NCBI RefSeq assembly: GCF_030409235.1
Contig: NZ_JAUFPO010000017.1
Location: forward strand, 34,310-98,309
Source of the DNA: Halomonas almeriensis
GTDB lineage: Bacteria > Pseudomonadota > Gammaproteobacteria > Pseudomonadales > Halomonadaceae
Reading direction: 5' to 3'
Length of the DNA stretch: 64,000 nucleotides
The notes beneath the pieces are model-generated. The model ran no database searches. It worked only from the letters and a program-made list of their open reading frames with translations, and was not told the DNA's origin. Below, piece after piece: positions 6,425 through 15,839 of this stretch. Position 1 is the stretch's first letter, and every line of letters begins with the position of its first letter. The translations under genes were made by a program, and so were the position numbers.

Positions 6425-9100
6425 ATGTTGTATTTTCGCTATTGGGGGAAAGCTAAGCCTGAAGAGGGGGCTGATAGCTGTCACCTGTTGCCTTATCACA
6501 GTCTGGATGTGGCTGCCGTCGGGTGGTTCCTCCTGGCGCCCGAGCGACCGTTGACCCAGCACCTTTCCCGCCAGTTGGGGCTTTCCCCGGATGTTCTACG
6601 ACGGCTTCTCGTCTTTCTGCTCGGAATCCATGATCTGGGCAAGTTCGCCCGTGCTTTCCAGGGAGTGGCTCGCCCGGAGTGTTCCGGCCTTGTACCACCG
6701 GTCGAGCGGTTGGCCTATATCGAGCGACATGACCGACTGGGGGCGTTGCTTTGGCAGTCCTGCTGGAGGCAGTGGTGGCAAGACGGCACCCTGGGTGGCA
6801 TTGGAGAGATGCCACCTCGGCGGGAGCGCCGCCAACTGGCCGATACACTGCGTGCCTTGCTGGGTCCAATGTTTGGCCATCACGGTCAACCTGTGGAAGC
6901 CGGCGGGCTGGACGTGAATGATTTCTTTGCGGATGACGAGTACGCCGCTGATAGCGAAGCAGCCCAGCAGTTTGTCGCCGACCTGGCTGCCCTGATCGAC
7001 GTCGAGTGGCCGCTCGACAAGCTGGTTTCACAGGAATGGAGAGAGACCTTACTGGCCGTGAGCTGGACGATTGCTGGCTGGGCGACTCTGAGCGATTGGT
7101 TGGGATCGAACCGAGAGCATTTTATCTACTGCCAGAAGGAGGTGCCGCTGGCGGATTACTGGCCGATAGCGCTCGAGCGCGCCGATAGGGCGTTGCAGGA
7201 AAGTGGGTTTGCGCGGCCTCCTGAGCCAATCCCCTATGCCGGACTTGCCAGTTGGTTTGGTGATCAGTCGGTCACACCAACTCCGCTACAGCGGGAAGCG
7301 GAAACGCTGACGATCAGCGAGGGCCCGCAACTTTTCATTCTCGAAGACGTGACCGGAGCCGGTAAAACCGAGGCGGCCTGTATTCTCGCGCAGCGGCTCT
7401 TGGCGGCCGGTCATGGAGAGGGGCTCTATTTCGCGCTACCGACCATGGCGACGTCCAACGCCATGTACGAACGACTCGGACATTTGCATCAGCATTTTTA
7501 TACCGAGGCATCACAACCTTCCTGCGTGCTTTCTCATGGTGCCCGTGAACTGAATGACACCTTCATGAAGGCGGTAGCCAGCGAGCAGCCTTCAGATCGT
7601 GACTACGCCGCCGATGACATGACTGCCACTACGCGCTGCAATCGCTGGTTGGCCGATTCGCGCAAGAAATCACTGCTGGCCGACGTCGGCGTCGGCACCA
7701 TCGACCAGGCCTTGATGGGGCTGCTGCCGTTTCGTCACCAGTCGTTGCGTCTCTATGGCTTGGCGCGAAAGGTCATGATTGTCGATGAGGTGCATGCTTA
7801 TGATCACTACATGCAGACTCTGCTCAATCAGCTATTGGCCCATCATGCACGTCAGGGCGGCAGTGCCATCCTGCTGACGGCTACCATGCCGCGTGACATG
7901 CGCGCGTCTCTGGCCGCGGCATGGTGTGAAGGCTTGGGGCAAAAGTCGGCCGCTCTTGAGCAAGAGGCCTTCCCGTTGTTGACCCAGATAGGCCCGGAAA
8001 AGGCATGCGAGACTCCGCTGGCCACCCGCCCTGAAGTGTCGCGTGAGGTCGGCATCGACTGGCTGACCACCGAGGAACAAGCGATTGCCACTGTTCTGGA
8101 AGCAGTCGAGGCGGGTGAGTGCGTTGCCTGGGTACGCAACACCGTAGACGATGCGATTCGCGCCTATGAGCAACTACTCCTGCGTCATCCCGATCCCGAG
8201 CGTTGCCTACTTTTCCATAGCCGTTTCGCGATGTCAGACCGTCAACGTATCGAGTCGGATGTCATCGACCGCTTGGGCAAGGCTTCTACCTCCGACCGGC
8301 GTCGCGGCCAGGTATTGATCAGTACCCAGGTGTTCCAGGAATCCCTCGACTGCGATGTGGACCTCATGGTCAGTGACCTGGCGCCCATCGATCTGCTGAT
8401 TCAGCGTGCGGGACGCCTGCAGCGCCATGTGCGTGGCATGCGTCGCGCGCCGATGCTGTCTGTGCTGGCACCAGAGTGGAGTGATCAACCCGATGGTCAG
8501 TGGCTGAAGCGTACTCTGCCCGGCACTCAGGCGGTCTACCGCGACACTTCCCTGCTATGGCTGACTCAGCGTGTGCTACGCGAGCTTGGTGCGATCCGCA
8601 TGCCGGATGAGGCCCGGGCGCTCATTGAGGGTGTCTATGGTTCGGTCGCCGACCAGGTGCCGGACGGGCTCCAGGAAGCGAGATGGGAGCAAAGGGGTAT
8701 GCAGGGAGTGGCCGTCTCCATGGCCAACTTCAACGTCTTGCCTCTCGAGCGGGGCTACCTGCGACACCAGGAGGCCGATCAATGGCAGGAAGAATTGGAA
8801 ATCGGTACGCGCCTTGTCGATGAACCAACACTCAACGTCGTGCTGCTCAAGCACACCGCAGAGGGCGAGCTAACACTGTGGGCTGAAGGTGAGCGTCATG
8901 CCGCCATGCTCAGCCAGGTAAAGCTGCGCCAGAGCCAGGCAGAGAAGCTGGCTGGCCTGCCGGCGGCCGATCAGGAGGCCTGGGAGGCCCTTCAAGAGCG
9001 TTACAAGGCGTTGCGTTTCGTCAGGCCCTGGCTGGTCGAAGCTGACCCTGTATGTGCCTATGACGCCCAGTGGGGAGTGGGGTTTTGCAAGGAAGGGTAA
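6425..9100 (+). CDS. cas3: CRISPR-associated helicase/nuclease Cas3 (type I-E)
   Basis: An 891-residue effector recruited by Cascade to nick, unwind and degrade target DNA. The N-terminal HD nuclease has His25 (YHSLDVA) and His69-Asp70 (GIHDLGKFARAFQ). The SF2 helicase has Walker A near residue 310 (TGAGKTE), DEVH at about 454-457, motif III (LLTATMP) and motif VI (QRAGRLQRH) near 660. A C-terminal accessory domain follows. The start at 6425 has GGAG at 6415-6418; a longer frame from 6290 crosses non-coding-like sequence. The length fits I-E Cas3. A degenerate CRISPR repeat begins at its stop codon. Confidence 0.96.
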   Translation: MLYFRYWGKAKPEEGADSCHLLPYHSLDVAAVGWFLLAPERPLTQHLSRQLGLSPDVLRRLLVFLLGIHDLGKFARAFQGVARPECSGLVPPVERLAYIERHDRLGALLWQSCWRQWWQDGTLGGIGEMPPRRERRQLADTLRALLGPMFGHHGQPVEAGGLDVNDFFADDEYAADSEAAQQFVADLAALIDVEWPLDKLVSQEWRETLLAVSWTIAGWATLSDWLGSNREHFIYCQKEVPLADYWPIALERADRALQESGFARPPEPIPYAGLASWFGDQSVTPTPLQREAETLTISEGPQLFILEDVTGAGKTEAACILAQRLLAAGHGEGLYFALPTMATSNAMYERLGHLHQHFYTEASQPSCVLSHGARELNDTFMKAVASEQPSDRDYAADDMTATTRCNRWLADSRKKSLLADVGVGTIDQALMGLLPFRHQSLRLYGLARKVMIVDEVHAYDHYMQTLLNQLLAHHARQGGSAILLTATMPRDMRASLAAAWCEGLGQKSAALEQEAFPLLTQIGPEKACETPLATRPEVSREVGIDWLTTEEQAIATVLEAVEAGECVAWVRNTVDDAIRAYEQLLLRHPDPERCLLFHSRFAMSDRQRIESDVIDRLGKASTSDRRRGQVLISTQVFQESLDCDVDLMVSDLAPIDLLIQRAGRLQRHVRGMRRAPMLSVLAPEWSDQPDGQWLKRTLPGTQAVYRDTSLLWLTQRVLRELGAIRMPDEARALIEGVYGSVADQVPDGLQEARWEQRGMQGVAVSMANFNVLPLERGYLRHQEADQWQEELEIGTRLVDEPTLNVVLLKHTAEGELTLWAEGERHAAMLSQVKLRQSQAEKLAGLPAADQEAWEALQERYKALRFVRPWLVEADPVCAYDAQWGVGFCKEG

Positions 9101-9126
9101 ATCCCCGCTGACGCGGGGAACGTGCC
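9098..9126 (+). other. Degenerate CRISPR repeat (psi-R1) after cas3
   Basis: Aligned without gaps to the 29-base array repeat, this stretch is identical at 17 positions, including the complete stem TCCCCGC/GCGGGGA with a four-base loop (TGAC instead of ACTC). The 3' handle differs (ACGTGCC instead of TGAACCG). It has no T-run, so it is not an ordinary terminator. It begins exactly at the cas3 stop codon. A weaker second repeat-like half (CAC, CGCGGGG, TGAAC) lies at 9152-9170. It may be a crRNA-like regulatory RNA gene. Confidence 0.55.
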
Positions 9127-9132
9127 ATAGAG

Positions 9133-9263
9133 TTGCTATGAACCGGTTCATCACCGCGGGGGCAGTGAACGCAGGAGCCATTATTGCTTAGGTTGACAGA
9201 TTTCGCTAGGTGGGCTACAAATTGCCATGCACTCTCGGTTAAGCTAAAAAATTGCTATGAACC
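9133..9263. repeat. Direct repeat TTGCTATGAACC, two copies
   Basis: Copy 1 at 9133-9144 lies in the guide position directly after the degenerate repeat. Copy 2 at 9252-9263 lies downstream of the predicted promoter. Copy 1 is part of a perfect 14-base palindrome ATGAACCGGTTCAT (9138-9151), whose left half equals the last eight bases of the CRISPR repeat. Copy 2 is followed by a small AACC-TTTT-GGTT hairpin. Confidence 0.8.
9193..9221 (+). promoter_or_regulatory. Predicted sigma-70 promoter for the 39-aa ORF and Cascade genes
   Basis: A perfect -35 TTGACA at 9193-9198, a 17-base spacer and a -10 TACAAA at 9216-9221 (four of six consensus positions). Transcription would start near 9228, upstream of the small ORF at 9407 and cas8e at 9596. 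This is the best promoter-like sequence in the gap and would make the Cascade operon independent of cas3 transcription. Confidence 0.6.
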
Positions 9264-9406
9264 TTTTGGTTTAGAGAGGCATGGAACGGCGACGAGTCAC
9301 CGAACCTGCCTGTTGCTCACATTAACAAGCTAAGCGTTCTGGTATTCCTGCGCAAGTGGGCGTCGTCACAATCGACATGAAGATTGCCTATTAATAGGAG
9401 GCAAAT

Positions 9407-9526
9407 ATGATTTTTCGGCGCTACCGTCGAACCAAGAACGGGAAGGTGCTCGATGCCAGGGACTATGGGTATGAGGCTTGGCCGATCAAACCCAGGCGGC
9501 GTGTGAAGAAGAAGCCTAAGAAGTAG
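9407..9526 (+). CDS. Small, highly basic 39-residue protein in the cas operon
   Basis: Not recognised. The frame starts at ATG 9407 after a perfect AGGAGG (9396-9401) with a five-base spacing, one of the strongest ribosome-binding sites in the window. The product begins MIFRRYRRTKNGKVLDARDY, continues GYEAWPIK and ends in a Lys/Arg tail. Sixteen of 39 residues are Lys or Arg, so binding to nucleic acid (for example crRNA or DNA) is plausible. It lies between a predicted promoter and cas8e on the same strand. Alternatives are a leader peptide, or a translation-linked toxin of the CreT kind, although runs of rare codons like those of known CreT RNAs are not seen. Confidence 0.6.
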   Translation: MIFRRYRRTKNGKVLDARDYGYEAWPIKPRRRVKKKPKK

Positions 9527-9536
9527 TCCGATGCTG

Positions 9537-9567
9537 GTGCTGCCACAGCTTACAGCTGTGGCAGCAC
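9537..9567 (+). promoter_or_regulatory. 14-bp perfect hairpin before cas8e
   Basis: GTGCTGCCACAGCT (9537-9550) is exactly complementary to 9554-9567 with a three-base loop. It follows the 39-aa ORF stop by 10 bases and ends 28 bases before the cas8e start. No T-run follows, so it is more likely an mRNA stability, processing or attenuation element than a simple terminator. Confidence 0.7.
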
Positions 9568-9595
9568 TCTGAAGAGCGCACCCATGGAGGCCAGA

Positions 9596-11278
9596 ATGAA
9601 TTTGATGACAGCGTGTTGGCTGCCATTCCGTAACCGGAATGGCGCTATCGTCTACCTGCCGCCTACAGCGGTGGCAGACCCCGACATCATTGATCTCGCC
9701 CTGCCTCGAGCGGACTTTCAGGGCGCGGCTTACCAGTTCCTGATCGGCCTGTTGCAAACCACACTGCCGCCGCAGGATCACGGCGACTGGGTGGACCGCT
9801 TGCTCGAGCCGCCCGGCGTTGATGAACTGCAAACAGTCTTTGCTCCATTCGTCGATGCCTTCGAGCTGGATGGCGAAGGGCCACGTTTCATGCAGGACCT
9901 TGACCCACTCGACGACGTCAAGGAGGCCACTGTCAGTGGCTTGCTGATTGATGCGCCGGGAGCGAATGGCATCAAGAACAACACTGATGTTTTCGTAAAA
10001 CGCGGGTGTGTCGAGGCGATGTGTGAAGATTGCGCCGCCCTTGCCCTTTTCACCATGCAGATAAACGCCCCGGCTGGTGGCGCAGGCATTCGTGTCGGTC
10101 TCCGTGGCGGTGGTCCGCTGACGACACTGGTAATGCCGGAGTCGAATGCGGCCAGTCTATGGTCCCGGCTCTGGGGTAACGTTGTGACAACCGAGTCGCT
10201 GACTCGCTCCGGGCAGTCGTGGACGGAGCCTCGAGCTGATGACGAAAGCCTTTTCCTCTGGATAGCGCCGACCCGGGTCAGCGACAGGAAAGGCACAGAA
10301 GTTTTTCCCGAGGGTATGCATCCACTTCACCCATATTGGTCTATGCCGCGACGCTTCCGCCTGCTTTTCGAAGACGAGGCATGTCGTTGTGATGTCTGTG
10401 GGCGTGAGGTTTCGCGGGCCGTGCGTCGGGTTCGTTCCAAGAAGCAAGGCGCCAACTACGGTGGTCCCTGGCTGCACCCGCTGACGCCTTATCGCCGCGA
10501 CCCCAAAAAGCCCAATGAGCCACCCTTGTCCACCAAAGGGCAGCCAGGCGGACTAGGCTATCAGCACTGGTCGAACCTCGTGTTGAACGATACCGATGGT
10601 AGCGGAGCCTTGCCTGCCCTGGTGGTAAATGACCATGTCTCCCAGAAGGTGCAAATAGTCGAGGGCGAGAGGGACGCCGGAGAAGAGGTCGCCGCGCTGC
10701 TTAAACACGCCCGGCTATGGGCCTTCGGCTATGACATGGACAACATGAAACCACGCGGCTGGTACAGCGTTGAGATGCCGCTGGTCGCGGTTCCACCAGC
10801 GCAGCAGGATAGGCTGCGCGCTTGGGTCCAACGTTTCATCGACCTGGCTCGACAAGTCGCTTGGATGGTTCGAAACCAAATCAAGAATGCCTGGTTCGAC
10901 CGTCCTGCCGAAGCCAAGGGCGATATGAGTCATATCGATATGGCGTTCTATGACGCCACCCAAGGCGACTTTTTTAATGCCCTCCAGAGTTTTAAAGAAG
11001 TGCTCTTGGTCTCTCACGATAGCCCGACCTTACCCGCTGAGGTTGCTGAAAGCTGGTATCGCGCCCTTTATCGCAAGGCGATGGCGCTTTTTGAGGAACA
11101 AGCCCTGAGTGGAGCGCTGGAGGCGGCGGACCTTCAACGTGCGACTGCCGCCCGGCGTCAGTTGCAGAGTTTTCTTGTGGGGCGCAGCAAAGGAAGCAAG
11201 GTTATACGTCAATTTGCCGAGACCGGCGGCTTCTCCTTGACCGCCAAGCCGGCTGCTACTGAGGAGAGAATATCGTGA
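9596..11278 (+). CDS. cas8e: Cascade large subunit Cas8e (Cse1/CasA)
   Basis: A 560-residue Cascade subunit that reads the PAM and recruits Cas3. The order of blocks fits Cse1: MNLMTACWLPFRNRNG at the start, KNNTDVFVKRG in the N-terminal domain, a Cys cluster CRCDVCG (about residues 267-273, probable zinc site), and a helical C-terminal bundle. Its length is close to the roughly 500-560 usual for the family. The start at 9596 is preferred to the ATG at 9584 because the GGAGG at 9586-9590 lies between them at ideal spacing for 9596. The TGA overlaps the GTG start of the next gene. Confidence 0.95.
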   Translation: MNLMTACWLPFRNRNGAIVYLPPTAVADPDIIDLALPRADFQGAAYQFLIGLLQTTLPPQDHGDWVDRLLEPPGVDELQTVFAPFVDAFELDGEGPRFMQDLDPLDDVKEATVSGLLIDAPGANGIKNNTDVFVKRGCVEAMCEDCAALALFTMQINAPAGGAGIRVGLRGGGPLTTLVMPESNAASLWSRLWGNVVTTESLTRSGQSWTEPRADDESLFLWIAPTRVSDRKGTEVFPEGMHPLHPYWSMPRRFRLLFEDEACRCDVCGREVSRAVRRVRSKKQGANYGGPWLHPLTPYRRDPKKPNEPPLSTKGQPGGLGYQHWSNLVLNDTDGSGALPALVVNDHVSQKVQIVEGERDAGEEVAALLKHARLWAFGYDMDNMKPRGWYSVEMPLVAVPPAQQDRLRAWVQRFIDLARQVAWMVRNQIKNAWFDRPAEAKGDMSHIDMAFYDATQGDFFNALQSFKEVLLVSHDSPTLPAEVAESWYRALYRKAMALFEEQALSGALEAADLQRATAARRQLQSFLVGRSKGSKVIRQFAETGGFSLTAKPAATEERIS

Positions 11279-11931
11279 GTGAAACAGAAGTTGTTCCCGA
11301 AACAGAAACTCCACCTCGCGTACCCGAGCGGCCTTTTGCGATAGAACGCAGGGAAGCTGACGCTTTGCGGCGATGGTGGCAGCGCCTGACTCTATCGGCA
11401 GAGGAACTCAAGCTGCATACCGATGCGCCGCCCTGGCCCAAGGGTGTACGAGCGACATTGCGTCGTTGCGAAAGTGGCGAAGCTGCGATGCTGACAGAAG
11501 CATTTCGGCATCTTTGGCACTACTTGCCGGACGAAGAAATCGACTCCGAATGGCGTCGTAACCAGCGCCTACAGACCTGGTCATGTATCGCACTGGTAGT
11601 GGCCGAGCTGCGAGAGGATGCTCCCAAGATGCCCCTCGGTGCTGGCCTTGGTCAACAGAAGCGTGAAACCGGAAAGCCGTATATGAGCGAGCTTCGCTTT
11701 CAGCAGTTAATGACATCCCGAACACCTGAAGAGTTGATTCAGCGACTGCGTCGTGCGCTGGCACTCATCGACAAACGAGGCGTCAGTGTTGTGCACCTGG
11801 CCGACAACATCGCGCTGTGGTGGCGAGAATACCATGGCGGAATGTCGTCGAGACCGACCCACCGGCTTGGCTTTATCTGGGCGAATGATTACTTCGGCGC
11901 CACATCCGCCTACCGGCAAGACAACCAGTAA
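11275..11931 (+). CDS. casB: Cascade small subunit Cas11e (Cse2/CasB)
   Basis: A 218-residue, helix-rich small subunit; two copies line the belly of Cascade and stabilise the R-loop. The start is GTG at 11275, overlapping the cas8e stop as GTGA, with GAGGAG just upstream. The first 25 or so residues are an acidic, Pro-rich extension (ETEVVPETETPPRVPERP) absent from the shorter E. coli protein. The core contains FQQLMTSRTPEELIQRLRRA, typical of Cse2. Its place between cas8e and cas7e supports the call. Confidence 0.92.
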   Translation: MSETEVVPETETPPRVPERPFAIERREADALRRWWQRLTLSAEELKLHTDAPPWPKGVRATLRRCESGEAAMLTEAFRHLWHYLPDEEIDSEWRRNQRLQTWSCIALVVAELREDAPKMPLGAGLGQQKRETGKPYMSELRFQQLMTSRTPEELIQRLRRALALIDKRGVSVVHLADNIALWWREYHGGMSSRPTHRLGFIWANDYFGATSAYRQDNQ

Positions 11932-11960
11932 TCCGTCAATCAAGACAGGGAGACCAACCA

Positions 11961-13034
11961 ATGAGCAACTTTATCCAGCTGCATCTACTGACTGCCTATC
12001 CACCGGCCAACCTTAATCGCGATGATCTTGGCCGGCCCAAGACGGCGTTCATGGGAGGGGCGAAGCGTCTTCGTGTCTCGTCTCAGAGCCTCAAGCGTAC
12101 CTGGCGAACTTCGGAGCTTTTCGAAGAGGCCGTGGGTCAGCATAAAGGGCAGCGTACCAAGAAAGTGGGGATCCAGGCTGCGAAATGCCTGCAGGAAAAA
12201 GGGGTGAATGAGAATGAGGCGAGACTCTGGGCCACCGAGATCGCCAAGGTTTTCGGTGATGTGGCCAAGGGAGAACTGGAAACCAGTCAATTGGTTCATA
12301 TCAGCCCCGAAGAGCAGGCAGAGGTTGATGCTCTAGTTGAGAAATTGGCAACCGAAAAGCGCGCGCCGGAGAAGGAAGACCTCAATTTACTGCGCCACAA
12401 ACCGTCCGCTGTGGATATTGCCTTGTTCGGCCGCATGTTGGCTGCGTCACCGTCCTTCAATGTGGAGGCTGCTTGTCAGGTCGCTCATGCCATCACGGTA
12501 CATGCTGCCGAGGTCGAGGATGATTACTTCACGGCGGTAGACGATCTAAACACTGGCGACGAGCATCGCGGTGCGGCACATGTTGGTGAAGCCGGTTTCG
12601 GTGCCGGCCTGTTCTATAGCTATATCTGTATCGATCGACGGCAGTTGATCGAGAACCTCAATGGCGAGGAAGCACTTGCCGACCGGGCAATCGCCGCCCT
12701 GGTAGAGGCCGCAGTGAAAACCTCGCCGAAGGGTAAGCAGAATAGTTTCGGCTCGCGTGCGCATGCCAGTTATGTCTTGGCCGAGCGGGGGGATCAGCAA
12801 CCGCGCTCGCTGGCGCCTGCCTTCCTGCGGCCGGTGGCTGGTCAGGATCAGACGTTGGATGCTGTTATGCGGTTGGAACGCCAGGCTAAATCCTTCGATG
12901 ATGCCTACGGTGCTGGCGCCGACAAGCGTTTTATCCTGTCGGCTGACCCCGATTACCAGGAACCTCGTCTTGATGGCAATGTCGCCGTGGGCAGCCTTAC
13001 CGAGCTGACTGGCTTTCTGGCGACTGATCAGTAA
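11961..13034 (+). CDS. cas7e: Cascade backbone Cas7e (Cse4/CasC)
   Basis: A 357-residue RAMP protein, six copies of which form the crRNA-binding backbone. The N-terminus 'FIQLHLLTAYPPANLNRDD' and following 'GGAKRLRVSSQSLKRTWR' are hallmark Cas7e sequences, the latter in the crRNA-binding palm. The length matches the family. The start at 11961 has AGGGAG at an appropriate distance. It is separated from casB by 29 bases, so the two are in one transcript. Confidence 0.96.
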   Translation: MSNFIQLHLLTAYPPANLNRDDLGRPKTAFMGGAKRLRVSSQSLKRTWRTSELFEEAVGQHKGQRTKKVGIQAAKCLQEKGVNENEARLWATEIAKVFGDVAKGELETSQLVHISPEEQAEVDALVEKLATEKRAPEKEDLNLLRHKPSAVDIALFGRMLAASPSFNVEAACQVAHAITVHAAEVEDDYFTAVDDLNTGDEHRGAAHVGEAGFGAGLFYSYICIDRRQLIENLNGEEALADRAIAALVEAAVKTSPKGKQNSFGSRAHASYVLAERGDQQPRSLAPAFLRPVAGQDQTLDAVMRLERQAKSFDDAYGAGADKRFILSADPDYQEPRLDGNVAVGSLTELTGFLATDQ

Positions 13035-13043
13035 GGAGCCGTT

Positions 13044-13799
13044 ATGACCCAGTACCTGGTTTTTCGGCTCTATGCGCCCCTCGCTAGCTGGGGAGAGGCT
13101 GCTGTGGGCGAGTCTCGCCCTACCGCGACGTATCCCGGACGTAGCGCCATTGTCGGGTTGCTAGGGGCTGCTTTGGGGGTACGCCGTGATGATGATGAAG
13201 GACAACGCCGCCTTCGTGAGAGTGTCGCGATCGCCATTAAACAGTACTCTCCGGGAAGTCTGATGCGCGACTACCACACGGTACAGGTCCCTGCGTCGCA
13301 GTCCAAAGTGGTTTACCGCACTCGGCGAGATGAGTTGAGCGCACCCCAGAAGGTCATCAACACCATTCTCTCCAGCCGAGATTATCGCTGTGATGGACTA
13401 TGGCACGTCGCTGTCTGGCTCACACCACAGGCAGAGCTTGCACTCGAACAACTGGAGCGGTCCCTCAATAAGCCGTACTTCCCGCTCTACTTGGGTCGCA
13501 AGGCCTGTCCACCCGGTGCGCCTTTGGCGCCTCGAATAGCAGCCTGCGATCACTTGCGCGATGCCCTGGATGCAGAGTTTCCGCCTCTGCATGGCAATGA
13601 CAAAGACGCTGAAAGCAGAGCTTTAAGGCTCCCGGATAGTGTGATCTACGTTTGGGAGGGTAGCGCTACCTTGCTGGATGGCAATGGTCAGGGTGTGGAA
13701 TCCAGTGAAACATGGGATGTGCCGCTTAATAGACGCCGCTGGCAATTCGGACCACGTACTGAATACCGCCGCATGGTACGGCCAAGGGGGGAAAGATAA
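13044..13799 (+). CDS. cas5e: Cascade Cas5e (CasD)
   Basis: A 251-residue RAMP subunit that caps the 5' handle of the crRNA at the foot of Cascade. The start is preceded by TAAGGAG. The N-terminal 'YLVFRLYAPLASWGE' and 'RPTATYPGRSAIVGLLGAALG' are diagnostic of Cas5e, as is the central 'DYHTVQVPASQ' region. The stop TAA overlaps the next ATG (TAATG), so casD and casE are translationally coupled. Confidence 0.95.
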   Translation: MTQYLVFRLYAPLASWGEAAVGESRPTATYPGRSAIVGLLGAALGVRRDDDEGQRRLRESVAIAIKQYSPGSLMRDYHTVQVPASQSKVVYRTRRDELSAPQKVINTILSSRDYRCDGLWHVAVWLTPQAELALEQLERSLNKPYFPLYLGRKACPPGAPLAPRIAACDHLRDALDAEFPPLHGNDKDAESRALRLPDSVIYVWEGSATLLDGNGQGVESSETWDVPLNRRRWQFGPRTEYRRMVRPRGER

Positions 13800-14491
13800 T
13801 GTACCTTTCTCGAGTGCGAGTCGATCTCAATGGCCTCTCCCGTGGGGCTTTGTTCGACATCATGGATGGGCGTGCTTATACCGCCCATCAACTCCTGTGG
13901 AGATTGTTTCCTGACCATCAGGGAGCGCGCCCTTTTCTATTTCGACAAGAAATGGAAGAGCCTGAAGATGGGGGAGCAGCACGGGGCCTACCGAATTTCT
14001 ATGTGTTGTCCGATCGTGAACCGGAAGGGATTCCTGGCGTGCTGGAGTCTCAGTCCAAGTCATTTTCCCCAGCGTTGGAGGTTGGAGAACAACTTGCCTT
14101 CCGCCTGAGAGCCAATCCCACTGTGGCCAAGCCGGTGGCTGGCAAGCGTGGCAGGCGCGCCGATGTGCTGATGGCTGCCAAGTATCCATTCGAGTCTGGT
14201 GGAAACAGAAAAAATCAGGCCTGTGCCGATGCAATGGACGCGGCTGCTCGTGAGTGGCTGGAGAAGCGTGCCGAGTCCTGGGGAGTTCGTTTGCCTGTGC
14301 CACCCGAAGTGGGAGGGTATCGTCAGCATGCCTTACCGAAGAATAGCGGAGAGCCGATTCGCTTTTCCAGCATCGACTATGAAGGCTTGCTGGAGGTCAC
14401 CGACCCAGGTCGACTGATCGAAACTCTGTCACATGGTATAGGGCGGGCCAAGGCTTTTGGCTGTGGCTTGCTGTTGCTGCGACACCCTTGA
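13799..14491 (+). CDS. cas6e: crRNA endoribonuclease Cas6e (CasE)
   Basis: A 230-residue metal-independent RNase that cleaves pre-crRNA at the 3' base of the repeat hairpin and stays bound to it. The start MYLSRVRVDL and the block YTAHQLLWRLFP align with E. coli CasE, placing the catalytic His at residue 30. A Gly-rich C-terminal motif (SHGIGRAKAFGCGLLLL) contacts the RNA stem. Its substrate would be the 7-bp stem of the array at 15840-19349, and possibly the same stem in the degenerate repeat at 9098. Confidence 0.95.
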   Translation: MYLSRVRVDLNGLSRGALFDIMDGRAYTAHQLLWRLFPDHQGARPFLFRQEMEEPEDGGAARGLPNFYVLSDREPEGIPGVLESQSKSFSPALEVGEQLAFRLRANPTVAKPVAGKRGRRADVLMAAKYPFESGGNRKNQACADAMDAAAREWLEKRAESWGVRLPVPPEVGGYRQHALPKNSGEPIRFSSIDYEGLLEVTDPGRLIETLSHGIGRAKAFGCGLLLLRHP

Positions 14492-14513
14492 GGGGGTAGG
14501 CAAGGAGGTCGAT

Positions 14514-15733
<1,220 letters not shown>

Positions 15734-15839
15734 TTTTACTGGCTCTTTAACAATTCAGTCTGGTCAAAAAATGAACAAAATCGCTGGTGGATTTTCCGCT
15801 GGCGATTTTTCATTTGCAAAACAGGTGTCTACAATAAGT
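15734..15839 (+). promoter_or_regulatory. CRISPR leader
   Basis: An AT-rich stretch between cas2 and the first repeat, unlike the GC-rich surroundings. It contains an inverted repeat AAAATCGC (15777-15784) / GCGATTTT (15802-15809) and a direct CGCTGG duplication. Such leaders carry the array promoter and host-factor (IHF) and Cas1-2 docking sites. The degenerate repeat lies at the far end of the array, confirming that this side is leader-proximal. I could not define a convincing IHF consensus. Confidence 0.8.

Noticed and set aside
9098..9126. Intrinsic terminator of cas3
   Set aside because: The stem is terminator-like but no T-run follows, while the stem sequence and loop size equal those of the CRISPR repeat.
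9407..9526. Classical CreT toxin with consecutive rare Arg codons
   Set aside because: The codons after ATG are common ones apart from scattered CGA/AGG, so the known tRNA-sequestering design is not evident.
15734..15839. Clear IHF binding site in the leader
   Set aside because: Only AT-rich sequence and an inverted repeat were found. No stretch fits the IHF consensus well enough to report.
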